A DNA stretch of 64,000 nt from Hybos culiciformis (lineage: Eukaryota > Arthropoda > Insecta > Diptera > Hybotidae). The stretch is from contig OZ023274.1 of assembly GCA_964007475.1 (NCBI GenBank), positions 22,402,043 to 22,466,042 on the forward strand, read 5' to 3'. The notes below the pieces were generated by a model. That model saw only the letters and a list, made by a program, of their open reading frames with translations. It searched no databases and was not told the origin of the DNA. Positions 48,397 to 61,096 of this stretch are shown here, in pieces. A program made the translations under genes and the position numbers. How positions within the stretch are numbered: the stretch's first letter is position 1; every line of letters starts with the position of its first letter.

Positions 48397-50270
48397 CTAA
48401 AAAATATGTAAATTAATACATTTTTTGTTTAAGAAAATAAAATTATTTACCCAAATCGTCCCAAGCCTCCACCTCTAGGTGGTGAACGTCGACTAAACAT
48501 AGAATCATAACCGCGTCCAAAACTGGAGCTGTTTCTCATGCCTCCTCCGCCTAACGATGGAGGAAGTGGCATTGGTTCCCTGCGTCCCATAAGTGGCGGA
48601 TAATCACGCATTCTAGATTCTGAATACCTTCTGTCGAATAGATCACGGTCATCCATTCGCCGATCATAATAATCCTATGATATAAAGTTAATATATTAGT
48701 TGAGTCATAAAGATATTTAATATCATATATAATCAACTAAACATAATTTTTAAATTAAAGAATGTGTTTTATATTCACAAAATGCAAGTTACATCAAGTT
48801 AATATTCAGGAAATTTTAAAAGTAAAATTTGCTAATGAAAGTAAACACATTACTGAGTAGACAGATTTAATTACAAGAAATTATCATTCTCTTCCCTTTT
48901 CGATTTAACTTAAAACTAATTTTATAAACAAAAATTCTTAATTGTTATTATTTAAGTTTTATATTTGGTAAATTATCAATAAAATTGTATATAAAGCAGA
49001 ATTTATATTTTAAGAAAAACTATGATTGAATTAATTGTAATCATACATTCAAATTTAAAAAAACAATTTTACTGAAAATATTGATAGATATGAGAAACAA
49101 TCAGCGTTCCTCAAAATATTTGTTTTTTTTTTATTTCTTTCCGTAGACATAACCACAGAATATAGAAGAATCTTTTTTACTTAGAATTAATTTTTAATGA
49201 TAGAACTAATAAATAAATATGCTGTTTTTGTTATTTTCATATATTTATGGAATTTTAAGAAAATAGACTATCATTCAGAAATAATTTTTCTTTGAAATAA
49301 GCACTAAGCCTAATGATGAAAATTTAGTTTATACAACAGATTGCAGAGAAGAGCTACTAAATTGCTTTTGAATTGATCGGATCAAAGAAATTTAATTGTA
49401 ATATAAATTTAATACATTGAATGAAAATTAAAATCAAAAAAAGAACCTAAAAAATAAAAAAAAATATTATTTAAAGAAAAATTGGAAATAAAAACTCAGA
49501 CAGTAGAACGCACGTTTTAATAATGAAAAAAAAGACTAATAGGTACCTAACCTTTTTTAGAATTTTTTTTTTTTCATATTTTCAATTAATTTTACCTTAA
49601 AGCCATCCAATATACGATCGCGTAGGAACATAGGTGGTGGCGGAGGAGGATAAGGATCACGTCCATAATCTCTGAAGTTATCAGGGGCGCCACGTCCGCC
49701 TCTACCAAACATCATGCGTGGACATTCTTTTGACCAATGTCCGGGTCGACCGCAGCGATAACACTGTTCAGGATCTCCCATACCCGGTTTTGGGCGAACA
49801 CGACTCGTCGAAACTTGAACTTTCATCGGTTGACCATCTATTTCGAATCCATTTAATTCTTTGATCACGTCATCGATATCACCGACACATTCCAAATGAA
49901 CAAAACCATAATTACGAACAATATCGCATTCAACAACCGTACCATATTTAGCAAATAATTCACGAACTTCCGGTGCTCGCACTTTATCCGTTAAATTTCC
50001 AACAAAAATTTTTGTTGTTGATGTATTCGGCGCACGACGACTTTTAGCTGCTTCGACTTTAATACGATTTTCATGCAGAACGTAACCGTCTAAATTTTGC
50101 ATAGCTTCGCGACCTTGTTCTTCTGTTTCCATATGAACAAATCCAAAATTTTTGACAACATCGCATTCAACAACGGTACCATATTTTTCGAACAGCGGAC
50201 GTAATTCTGAAGCTTGGGTTTTTTCATTCAAATTTCCAATGAATAACTTGAACGTTCCAGCTCCCGGCAT
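48306..50270 (-). CDS. lark: Lark-type RNA-binding protein, copy 1
   Basis: Three exons give 329 residues. Two RRMs: RNP2 KLFIGN (8-13) and RNP1 KNFGFVHM (40-47); RNP2 KIFVGN (87-92) and RNP1 RNYGFVHL (119-126). A CCHC zinc knuckle follows, [14 protein letters not shown] (170-183), then an Arg/Gly/Tyr/Pro-rich tail ending RRYAPY. This is the Lark/RBM4 architecture. Fly Lark is an essential RNA-binding protein with circadian and developmental roles, acting on mRNAs in nucleus and cytoplasm. The start is [10 protein letters not shown], as in insect Lark. A 5' UTR exon may begin at 50374 after acceptor ATTTTGTAG, implying an upstream non-coding exon. A paralog lies about 6.5 kb upstream with the same layout. 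Confidence 0.95.
48451..48674 (-). CDS. lark: lark copy 1, coding exon 2
   Basis: 224 nt after acceptor ATCATAG, starting [13 protein letters not shown]. Arg/Gly/Ser-rich; ends in phase 2 (GRFG) at GTAAAT. Confidence 0.93.
48675..49595. other. lark copy 1 intron 1
   Basis: 921 nt of AT-rich sequence with GT-AG ends. Nothing further seen. Confidence 0.85.
49596..50270 (-). CDS. lark: lark copy 1, coding exon 1
   Basis: 675 nt, 225 codons, both RRMs and the zinc knuckle. Ends at LDGFK, phase 0, donor GTAAAA. Confidence 0.95.
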
Positions 50271-53200
50271 ATTGGTTTCACTTGATGGTTTAATTTTGAT
50301 TTTTGTTAATATTTCACGGTGGGCGATCGAAACCGGTTTTTTTTTCCGAACGTTTTAAATTTCCGTCGTTAGTTCTACAAAATATACAAATTTTTAACGA
50401 TATGTGTACTGAAATTTAATCAATTAAAAAAAAAATATTTATAAATTAAGGTTCCAATCACGTCACACTGAGTTCGAGAATAGGCCTACGCGTAATAAAT
50501 AAAACTCAAGATTATTTAACGAATAAGTAATATGAATTACTTTTTATATTCAGAACAGTGTCAAACAAATTTGGATTAAATTATTTTAGATTTGGATTGT
50601 CAAGTAAATTATTCCAACAAACACATCCAAAAAAAAAATTCAAAATCAAGTCTCATGAAAACTGGAAACCAAAATTTTTTTTCTTAGTAACTCCAATAAC
50701 TTAAAAATTTATTTTATTATCAAAATTATTATGAGTTTTTTTAATTGTCTTCAAATCATATTTTGTGAGAATAGGAAGAAATAATTGAAGACCGACTAAA
50801 TATTTTCATCGCTATTCTAGGTACTATTCCGTCAACTCACGTTTTTGATAAAACTAATTTAATGAATATTTCTTCACTCATAGCGATAATAATACTTTTT
50901 TTTGCCAATTTAATCTCGCACTCTTTCTTGAATTCTGTGGATTAGGAGACTTGTGCCACAAAATGACTATTAATGTTCTTTTCAATCAGTACAAGAGTTT
51001 TCAAGTTCGAATCAAGGTAATTTTTCACATATTTTTGTATAAATTTTATCTATTTATCTATCAGTTATGCGAGTTTTTTCAGAATTACTACTTACAATAT
51101 TTCAAATAAATCTTATCAAGAATTGAAAACCTAAATTATATATTATCTACATTCAACGTGTGTTTTTAATTTTTAAACAAAGAAAGTAAAAATCAAAAAA
51201 GTTTACAAAAGATAAGAAATTCATCACGCCCAAATGCAATTTTAATGTAACATTTTATTTTTTTTTATGTAATTAAAATTTAATTCAAAAGAAGAATTTT
51301 GGTACTTATAGAAAATTTTAACGATCTCCAGTAACATTTCATCAACTCAAATTCAGATTCTTATTTAAATAAAATTTTGAATAGGTAGATAATTATTTTT
51401 TCATATTAATTTTGTAACAAATGGTCAAACAATAGTTTTTTTTAATACAAATTTCTGAAATTCCATCGTTTGATACTCGGTTGCATCAAAATAAACTTTA
51501 TTCATGTCATGGGAAAATTAATCTCTTTTACTATCCAAAGCATCTAAAATCAGCAAAATTATTCTATTCTCAAACTCTATTTTAATGAATTTTCAAAATT
51601 ATTCTAGTTTTATGTAAAGGAATAGAATTAGAATTTTTGTCATTTTTTTAATGATATGTAGGTACTTAGATAGATATGCAGTTCGTAATAATTCCCCCGA
51701 TGATCCTCAGTTCATTAAAGGAACTGATCAATATTATTTTGTAACAAAAAGATATATAGAATAGAACAGTAACTCATAAATGAAGTGGGGGCCCGTTTTC
51801 AGCATTTCAATTTAGGATAGGTACTTTAATTTTAAGATAACTCGATCACAATCAGGAGCTAAACAATTATTATTTAGAATCCTTTCAATATCATTAAACC
51901 AAAACAATTGAATCATATGCACAAATATAAAAATTTTCTAATCCGAGTCTTTGGGCTCTTACCATTTTTTTTATGCTTCTTTAATCGACATCTATCCTCC
52001 CAAAAAAACTAACCTAAATAATTAAACCCTAGTTCGAATTTTTGGGCTCTAACCATTTTTCTAAGTTTCTCTAATCGTTATCTATCTGCCAACATACTTA
52101 TTTTAATCAGAATTCATTTAATATTTTATAAAATTTCAAATTTATAAAAATACCGCACCGACGGACGGAAAATGTAAGATCTTAATTCCTAATGGTTTCA
52201 ATAATCAGCAAATACGAATTTGGTCTTATAAACGGGTTAGATTCACATCTCCGGGTGTAATTGTTTTTATTCGCCGACTAAGTTAAGTAGTTCCTATCTA
52301 CGTCTACAAACACAAAATTATTACGTCAAAATTGTGACCCACTTTCCCTTGTAGCGTTAAAACTAATTATAGGTAAAGGTAAATGTAAAATAAATCTTTA
52401 ATTACTTATATAAAAATTAGACAGGTAGGTAGGTACACATTGCTGCATTAGTCTGCTCATTAATTTTGTGAAATTTATTTTTTTTATTATTAAAACTAAA
52501 AAATGACGACGAAAAAAAAAGTAATGAATTCTGTCCAGCTTCTACTGAGCTCTTAAAAATAAAAATTTTTGACATTTTTTTTTTTAAGGTTAGAGTGTAG
52601 AGAAGAGTTCATCATGAATTCATGATGGCTACTTCTTCTAAAAAACAGTCTCAAAATATTTATTTCACCAAAAGAAATTAAATAGAAAATAATGTCATTC
52701 CAATTTTGGGTTAATTATTATTAAATTTAATTGCTTAATTCGAGTTCGTTCGAAGTCTAGTTTTCAATCATTCTCAATTTATTTATGTGTCCTCTGTTGA
52801 CCTTTTTTTCTTGCTGCTACTTCTTCTTCTTCTTCTTGACCAACAAAACAAGAAGCTAGAGGAGCTTTTTCTCTTGATTTGAAAAAAAAAAAATTATTTA
52901 TAAATTTATTACTTACAATTTTTAATAAAAATTATGATGAAAAAATTTAATTAAATCGCAATTATTTTTAATTTTATTGCCAAGTTTTCCAAATTTTCTT
53001 TTGATTTTAGAGTTTAGTCACCAAACACCAACAAAACAACAATGAAAAATGGGAAAAATGAAAAATGAATAATTTCAACGGCATACTTTCTAAATCTTTG
53101 AGAATTTTAGTAGCATCGATATATAAATTATTTTATAAAAGCCCGAATCGTTAGGGTGGAGTGGACAAAAAATGGAAAAATAAATTAAAGTTGGTGAGCA

Positions 53201-54361
53201 AATGAAGAAAATTAAAGGTTTTTTAATTGAATTCAAACTTTTTTTTTTTATTTATTATTTGCATTTGATGATCAGAATCATATTTTCATATTACTAAATA
53301 AGACCCCGGAAATACGAATTTGAGTTTTTTCAGTTAGTTAAGAAACCAATAATTAAAGAAATAAGATATTTATCATTTTTATGAATAATGGGTTTTGTAA
53401 TACCTACTTCAATTTTTATACGTTCTACTAAAGTTTGGGTTTATTGATTGAAAATTAATAAATAATGAGTCTCAACCAAAGATATTGTACACTAGATTTG
53501 AAGCTCCCGTACCTTCCATATCTCTTGAAGAAATTTAACTTATTATCTATTCAAAACACCAAAACAAAATAATTTTGCAGTACCTATTCTGACTGTTGTT
53601 GTTTACATGCCGGTCATATTGTTGCCATGACATGCCATAGAATATCAAAAAAAATATTAATGTTCACAAAATTTAACACATCTATTTATTATTTAGTTTG
53701 TTCACGCTTTCAGTATTTAAGATTCCATTTAATACCGGCGTCTTGACGTTATTTGTGGTTTTTTTGGAGTCAATATGACCTTAATATTCGTTACTCCGCG
53801 GTCTGAACTCTTAAAGATCATTTCCAAAATCACTTACCTAAAAAATAGAAAACCATATTTTCAATGCGATGGAATTAAATAAAATCATTAAAATTATAAG
53901 ATTGATTATTCATTCAGATCAAACATCATTAATTAGAAATAGAAAAAAATACAATATTAATTGCTTATTATCACACTTAATATATTTTGAATATTTTCAA
54001 AATATAATACTCTTATTATAATTTTTGTTTTAGAAAGAATACATATGTATAAGAAAAAATGCTCAATCAAAATTATCAAGCTATTCTTAAAAATAATGAT
54101 TACATTTAAAAATGTAATGAATAACATAATAATAACCATAATACATTTTTCTATAAAATAAAATAAAATATTTATATATAAAAAACAATATTTCTTATAC
54201 AAAGTTATACAGCTAAAAATTAAAAAAATCCTTAAAATGTATTATTCATTTAATGTGAATGATATTTTTTATATGAAACCACCTCTACGTTTTGTTAAGT
54301 TTTTGTTCAATTTACCGCTTTGCAAGCGAAATTCTTCTCTAATAGAATATAAAAGTTCATC
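50271..54361. other. Region between the two lark genes
   Basis: The lark copy 1 5' UTR and promoter, then AT-rich DNA with no supported gene. A CTT trinucleotide run lies at about 52821-52836. Several minus-strand GTAAGT donors (for example near 51095 and 52912) could belong to non-coding 5' exons of copy 1, but none can be chosen. Confidence 0.5.
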
Positions 54362-54449
54362 TCAGTAGGGTGCATACCGACGACCAGGCGATGAACTTCT
54401 CATTCCTAATCGGCGATCATCAAATGAATCTCGACTGAAGTCTTCATAA
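54362..54449 (-). CDS. lark: lark copy 2, coding exon 3
   Basis: 88 nt after acceptor [21 protein letters not shown] to RRYAPY and TGA; one codon shorter than in copy 1. Confidence 0.93.
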
Positions 54450-56849
54450 CTGAAAAATACAAACAACAATATTATTATTTAGTGCTAAAAAAAATAATCG
54501 AAAACCCTACCCAAAACGTCCTCCATTTCTTGGTGGTGTTCTGCGACTAAACATGGAATCATATCCATCATATCCACGGCCCAAACTTGAACTATTTCTT
54601 CCACCCAAGGAAGGTGGTAACGGCATTGGCTCTCTTCGACTTATTAGCGATGGGAAATCACGCATTCTGGATCCACCATATCTTCGCTCAAAAAGGTCAC
54701 GGTCATCCATATGTCGATCATAATAATCATAATCCTGGATATTTAGAAAAAAAAAAAGTATTTATGTTTTTGGTACTTTTAATTTTTTTCATATTATGCG
54801 TTCAATTATTTAGCGTCATTTTTTACTTTCAATACAAATAATGCAAAAAAATAAAGAGATGAAATATAAACTACTCCTTCATCAATAGCTTCATCAGCAA
54901 TTTCAGCCCATCAGAAGAAATTATTTTTCGTTTAAGCTTAATTAATGCATTTTTTTTATATTTTTCGTTTCAGCTTAATTAATTTCTTTTTTAATTAGCG
55001 AAGAATGCTTATAGCAAACATACATAAATTTTCAAGTCTTTATTAAATGTAATTACTTAATTACATAATTATAAATTATAAAACTGAAATCAAATTAGTT
55101 AAGGAAACATTCTATTTTACTTAATTTCTCTTAAAATATTTCAAACTTATTTAGAATAGCTAAAACTATAAGACCTTAACCAACGACATTGTATTGAAAA
55201 TATTAAAAGCGACAATTATCTATAGTTATTACAGAACACAAATTTTCGGTTCTTCAAAATTCAAGAATTATATCGTAATTAGTTTAAAATTTTAATTAGG
55301 TTTTTCTTTTAAAAATGAACTCATTCCTAATTTCGAATTATTAAGAGGAATAATTCGCAAACGGTTCTAGAAACTAACTAAATCGAAAAAATATAAATTT
55401 TATTTTCAGAAGCAATCACAAAAAAGCTAAAAAAAAGATTTAATCGATTTTTTTGAAACATCAAATTTTTTTAAATTTTGAGTTGTTTTAAAAGCCAATA
55501 CTTTTACCTAGTTTACATGATAGGGTTGAAACAGAGTTGAGTTTTCGTCGAGTTGAAAGATTTCATATTAAAATCAAATCAACGAAAATTAAACTTTGTT
55601 TCAATCCGATCATGTAAGCTAGGTATTTGTTTAATCTTTCTATTGCCAATGTTTTTCTATAACTTATTAGATAAACTAGAAAACGACTTAGACTTATTAG
55701 GTCATCAAAAGGACGCAAAGTATGGTCTCTTGGATTTTTCCTAAAAACTAAAAAATTATATTTGGATAGGCGAAATTAAGAATGATTTCATTTTTAAAAG
55801 AAAAACCAAATTTAAATTTTTAACTGATTTCGATATAGTTTTTGAATTTTTCCACATTTGATATGTGAATTCAAAATTTTTTAAGCTCATATATCAAATT
55901 AACATTTATTATTATATGTAAAGTGTGAAGAATTGTTTTGAAAATGAAGTTTGTCTGGATATTCTTCCACTCATGATTCAGCCACTGATGAGATCAGAGT
56001 GGAGGGACGCGATTGAAACGAAATTTCGCCTATCCAATTTTTTTTTTCCTTTACTGTGAACTTATTATTATTTCAGATGAATCGAAAATTTGTGTTTAGA
56101 AATCAAGGCCCTAAATGAAAAAAAAATATTACAAAATAATTTTGTTGACTTTTTTTTTTTTTATAAATTTTTACCCTAAAGTCATCCATCATACGATCGC
56201 GTAAAAATGGTGGTGGTGGTGGTGGTGGATAAGGATCACGTCCGTAACCACCTCTGAAATTATCGGGGCCACCACGACCACCACCAAACATTAAACGTGG
56301 GCATTCTTTCGACCAATGTCCTGATCGACCGCAGCGATAACATTGTTCTGGATCTCCCATTCCCGGTTTCGGACGTACCCGACTAGTCGAAACTTGAACT
56401 TTCAATGGTTGACCATCAACATCACGTCCATTTAAATCTTTAATAACGTCTTGAACATCACCGACGCAATCCAAATGAACAAAACCATAATTACGGACAA
56501 TATCGCATTCAACAACCGTACCATATTTAGCAAATAATTCTCGAATTTCCGGTGCTCGTGTTTTATTCGTTAAATTTCCAACAAAAATTTTTGTTGTTGG
56601 TGTATTCGGCGCACGACGACTTTTAGCTGCTTCGACTTTAATTGCATTATCATGAATCACGTAGCCGTTTAAATTTTGTATAGCTTCGCGAGCTTGATCT
56701 TCTGTTTCCATATGAACGAATCCAAAATTTTTGACAACATCGCATTCAACAACGGTTCCATACTTTTCGAATAGCGGTCGTATATCAGCCGGTTGTGTTT
56801 TATCGTCGATATTCCCGATAAACAATTTAAATGTTCCAGCTCCCGGCAT
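54362..56849 (-). CDS. lark: Lark-type RNA-binding protein, copy 2
   Basis: Three exons give 328 residues with the same architecture as copy 1: two RRMs (RNP motifs [28 protein letters not shown]), a CCHC knuckle ([14 protein letters not shown]), and an RGG/RYG/Pro tail ending RRYAPY. Exon 1 differs from copy 1 at roughly 15% of residues by hand count, nearly all conservative (D/E, I/L/V), and every RNP and zinc residue is kept. Exons 1 and 2 have identical lengths in both copies (675 and 224 nt); introns share no obvious similarity. This indicates an old tandem duplication with both copies under purifying selection. A 5' UTR exon probably spans 56850-57063 (acceptor ATCTTTTCAG), with a possible further upstream non-coding exon ending at 58632 before GTAAGT. 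Intron 1 carries two small transposons. Confidence 0.95.
54511..54734 (-). CDS. lark: lark copy 2, coding exon 2
   Basis: 224 nt after acceptor [23 protein letters not shown] to GGRFG; phase 2. Confidence 0.93.
55505..55625. mobile_element. 121-bp palindromic MITE, copy 1 (in lark copy 2 intron 1)
   Basis: Arms TACCTAGTTTACATGATAG and its near-complement ending CTAGGTA, continuing through GTTGAAAC and ACTC/AAAACG segments to a short loop. The same element occurs at 58080-58201. Confidence 0.85.
55762..56037. mobile_element. Inverted-repeat element, about 276 bp (in lark copy 2 intron 1)
   Basis: TTGGATAGGCGAAATT at the left is repeated as its complement at 56022-56037. No coding capacity; MITE-like. 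Flanks are T-rich so target duplication cannot be judged. Confidence 0.7.
56175..56849 (-). CDS. lark: lark copy 2, coding exon 1
   Basis: 675 nt. The frame is open upstream without an ATG, so the start is the conserved [10 protein letters not shown]. Ends DDFR, phase 0, donor GTAAAA. Confidence 0.95.
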
Positions 56850-57063
56850 TTTTATTTCGAATTTAGTTATCACCCAAAATAAAATTAAAGGTTGTGATGA
56901 ATTTTTTTGGTGAAACGAAAAGTATTATTATGTACGACGATTGATTTTTGTTGATATTAACAGCAAATAATTTCTAACGCTACCGTTACCGTACACAGAT
57001 TTATTTGGCGTATTTTCTGGAAATAGTAGAACGATGGTGGTTAAGACACGAATAACTTGCGCT
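56850..57063 (-). other. Probable 5' UTR exon of lark copy 2
   Basis: Minus-strand acceptor TTAATCTTTTCAG precedes 57063, and sequence from there to the ATG has no further acceptor of similar quality. Inferred only. Confidence 0.5.
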
Positions 57064-58079
57064 CTGAAAAGATTAATTATACATAGTTTTTTTTTTTTCA
57101 TCTTGAAATTGATTAAAATTTAATTATAAATCAACTTATTTTCACAACAAAGATATTTTAATAAAATTCAAATATACTTAAATTTGGTATTTTTCAATTA
57201 TAGTACCTAGGTTTTATTTTTTAGGAGATTTTTGAGAAAATAAGAAATAAAAATTTAATGAAATGCCAATACCAAACCATTAAGTTCAATAACGTACTAA
57301 CGACTGTACGTATAATTTGTAAAAAAAATTAATAAATTAATAACGAAGTGCTACGTTTGACTTTAAGTCCAAGAAATGCATGACGACCGAGATGACGACC
57401 GTATGTGTACTTAATGAAAAAGAAATGCAATTACGCAATATCAATATTAATAATTAGAGTCAAACAAACCTAACCCATTAATAAAAAAAATAATTTTTAT
57501 CAAAAAGTTGAACCTGATTTGGGTACGGTCCAAGTACATTGTATTAAAGATAGATCGGATATACTTATTACTTATTAGGGAAAACCTTGTGCGTAATGAA
57601 ATTTTATAATTTTTATTGCTACTATTACTTATTAGAGATGTAAAAGAATAATGTACTAGCTAAAACAAATTTGGAAAGTTGTGAAAAAAAATTAACTTTT
57701 ATAGTCAAATACCTAAATGGAAAATTTCGGTAAATTTAGGTAGGTATTATTAGATAAAATTGTTTTAGGCCAAAAGTATTAGGTTCGCTTAATTTGGTAC
57801 CTATCTCAGTTGTCTCAAACAATGTCTAAAACTATTTGTCCTCACCTTTCGATTTTTTTTTTTTTTCAGGGAAAAGCATGCATGAAATACAGTACCTATA
57901 GCAGGTTAATAAAGTATGTTCACTTTGCATACAAGGTACCTACATTTTAATTTTTATATGAACGCAATACCTACCTACCTACTAAACAAAATCAAACATG
58001 TTGGAACGCTTTATAACTTAGAATTTTTTTTAGCCTCATTCCCCTAATACCTACCAAGGTTGTTGATCAATACCTCATA

Positions 58080-58201
58080 TACCTAGTTTATATGATAGTG
58101 TTGAAACAAAGTTGAGTTTTCGTCAAGTTGAAAAATTTCATATTAAAGATCAAATTAACGAAAACTCAACTCTGCTTCAACCCGATCGTGTAAACTAAGT
58201 A
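58080..58201. mobile_element. 121-bp palindromic MITE, copy 2
   Basis: Second copy of the element at 55505-55625: TACCTAGTTTATATGATAG, GTTGAAACAAAGTTGAG, and mirrored end CGTGTAAACTAAGTA. The two copies match closely along their whole length. Confidence 0.85.
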
Positions 58202-59303
58202 CTACATATATACCTACCTAGTTTATTACTCTGAAGTCTGAACAGAATAGGTAGGTATGTAATACATGTCCTTCCGATATATCCACTTCAAATTTAGGTC
58301 AGCGCAAAAACTGACTGCCTAATAATGATGAAAAATAAGTTTATTTAATTCAAATTGAAATTGGTTTGGTTTCGAGGTCTTTCTTAAAAAAAAATTAGAT
58401 TCCACTAGAAAAAGGTAAACAATTTATGAAAAAAAAAAAGCAAAAAAGCCCAACGAAATATATGAAAAATAAATAAAAATACCATTTATGAAAAAAATAA
58501 TTTAGTTTTTAAAAATCGCCATTTTTTTATTTCCTCTGTGATGAATCTGAATTAGATCATAAAATATTTTTTCTTCATTCGTGAAATCCGAACTTCTTTT
58601 TTTTTTATTTAAACAAAAATAAAATACTTACGATATTTTAATAAAATATATTTTTTAATAATCCCAAATATCAAATTTTTAAACAAAATTATTAATAATA
58701 ATTGATTTTTAATTTTTTCAATTCGTTCTCAAAAGTTCTTGAAAAAAAATACTTAATGTTGACAATGACAACTGACAGCCAATTGATCAACTTCAACTTG
58801 CTAAAGTGATGCGATAACCCGGCTACACAGCGACGCAACATTTTAACTTTTCAGGGCGACAATTCTTTTATAAAATGTAAACAAATTAGTTCACAGCTCA
58901 ATTTTGATTAATAATACACTAAACACTAAACCCTTTCTGGACTGGCAATATGAAGACGTCTTAAAGCAGTCTTATGAAAAAGTTGGACACACTGCCAAAG
59001 GGACCTCTTTCTACTCACTTTTGACAGAAAAAAAACAAATTTTCATTGTTTATGAATTTATTTTTCGTTTTGTTATTATTTTTTGACAGAAATAAGAGTA
59101 ACCACCATGAAATAATTAATTTAAGGCAGAAAAATAACAAAAAATAACAACCTACAAGCTGCAAAGTGACAAAGTATGTACTGTGACGAGTCTTTCTTTC
59201 GGTTTTTGTGTTTTTTTTTATATGACGAAAGACAAAAGAGAACTGAAAGAAAGACGTCTTTCGCAAGAACCGATATTAAGACTGCCAGTGCAGCAAGGGT
59301 ATA

Positions 59304-59887
59304 AAGCGTGATTTACACAATGGCTAATTTGTAATCTTGTAATCTTGTCAAACTAGAACGAGAAAACGATAAATAAACAACAACAACAACAACAAACATA
59401 TGAAAGAACTAGACAGAAATTTTATTATTTTTTTCCTTTTATAGTAAAATTGAGCACAAACCATAAACTAATTTTATAGACAGTTTAAAATTTTCAAAAC
59501 ATTAAAAAAATTAATTTTTTTCTATCTCAAATTATTTCGAAATGGATAACAGTATAGTAATAATAACATTTTTTTTAATTTACTAAAAAAAATTTTTTTT
59601 TTTTTATTTAGAAATAAATGGACAACACAATAATAATTGTCAGAAACCATAAAATTCAAATTATGCCATAAATTTCATTTATGCGCCTTGAAAAAAAGAC
59701 GTAAACTATAAAAAAAGATGAACTAGTTCATCTTTTTATTTTTTTTTGTGTATTTTCCTCTAAAAAAAGATTACAAAAAAAGACAAAAAAAAAAAAGATT
59801 ACGCTGTTTGTACTGCTCTAACACATTAGTTTTTGTATCTTCTGTCCTGTTTGAGATATTTTTTTAGCCATTGTGTAAATCACGCTT
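59304..59887. mobile_element. MITE with TA target duplication, 584 bp
   Basis: Terminal inverted repeats AAGCGTGATTTACACAATGG (continuing CTA) at 59304 and the exact complement ending 59887, flanked on both sides by TA (59302-59303, 59888-59889). TA duplication points to Tc1/mariner-type mobilisation. No transposase inside; contains an ACA trinucleotide run. Confidence 0.85.
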
Positions 59888-60049
59888 TATTGTTGAAAAT
59901 GAAGTTTTTTTATTTTTTCAAAGTACTGTATTTGCCTATTTCAATTGTCAAAAAATGTACAAAAGAAAAAAAGAAAAATTCATAAACATTTTTTTTTTCT
60001 TTTCATGAATTTTTTTTTTTTTTTTTTTGTTCCTTTTTTGATTAAATCA

Positions 60050-60412
60050 GTACCGAGATTTCGTTATTAAGCGAGTGAGTGGGTGAAATGAAACGATCTC
60101 GCCAAATCATTCCACCTTTTCCGAAAAATCGATTTTAATAAAAAAGTGAGATGAGTGGGTCTCGAAAATATTTCGAAATTATATTATATGTCATTTATTA
60201 TACATAAAAAAAATAATAAAAAAGAATACAAAAAAAAATTATTAAAAAAATAAAAAAGTATTTTGAAATCTCACACAAATAATTTCAAGTGAGTAAAATG
60301 ACACTTAAATCGAATCATCTCACCAGTAAAAAATAAAATGAAATCTTTTTTTGTGAAAAATGAGTCATCTCATCTCACTCACCTAATAATTTTCATAACG
60401 AAATCTCCGTAC
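60050..60412. mobile_element. Inverted-repeat element, 363 bp
   Basis: GTACCGAGATTTCGTTAT at the left is mirrored (one mismatch) at 60395-60412. Inside, GAGTGAGTGGGTGA-like and TCATCTCATCTCACTCACC sequences also pair. Non-coding foldback/MITE. Confidence 0.75.
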
Positions 60413-61096
60413 AGGTTCACCTGATAAAACCCAGCATTGATTGTTTATTTAGATTAAATGAATATGTTCTGATACGTTTGAATAATTAAAAAAAGAAAAA
60501 ACAAAATTCCTCAAAAAAGCATAAAAATAAAATAATTTTTTTTTTTCTAATTTTTATTTTTCGAATTTTAATTTTAAATTAATTAATTCACTTATAGAAT
60601 TTTTAAATTATTTTTGATTAAATTTTTATTTAGAAATTTAACAAAAAAAAAATAAATAAAAAAACAACAAAATTAACCCTGGTTAAAAAAAAATCATGGT
60701 GTGAACAGAACAGTAATTTTCAATTGAGGGATAACCAACCTGATTTAATTTATGAATAAAATTCGTAGTTGGAAACCCTATTATATATAAGTTCATTGGC
60801 TTTGATCGAGTTGATTTTTACCAAAAAAATCTCTTCAGGATTTTGAGTTTGGAAGCCCTAATATCTTAAGCTATGATAACATGTCAAGTATGCTATAAAT
60901 CACATAATGATTTTTGACATTTAAATTTTTTTTGGCGCAAATTCAACTTTCCTTGGCGGAATCGGTATATATAAAACTTGTATAAAACAGGTAAAATTTT
61001 GATTTGATTAAATTAATTGATAAAAAAAAAAATTATTTAATTTGTTTTTAGAGAAAAAAAAATCTATCCCAAGATTTTTTTCGCAATATTTATATA

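Larger units (their letters stand above)
57064..61096. other. Intergenic region between lark copy 2 and the nuclear protein gene
   Basis: Contains three inverted-repeat elements (58080, 59304, 60050, listed separately), poly-T runs, and no supported gene. A minus-strand donor GTAAGT just below 58632 could end a non-coding first exon of lark copy 2. Confidence 0.55.

Noticed and set aside
49557..49595. C-terminal extension of lark copy 1 exon 1 (VKLIENMKK)
   Set aside because: This is read-through into the intron; GTAAAA donor and the downstream DYYDRR exon fit the family.
56850..56873. N-terminal extension of lark copy 2 (ITKFEIK before MPGAG)
   Set aside because: The extension has no ATG and is not present in copy 1; the conserved start is MPGAG.
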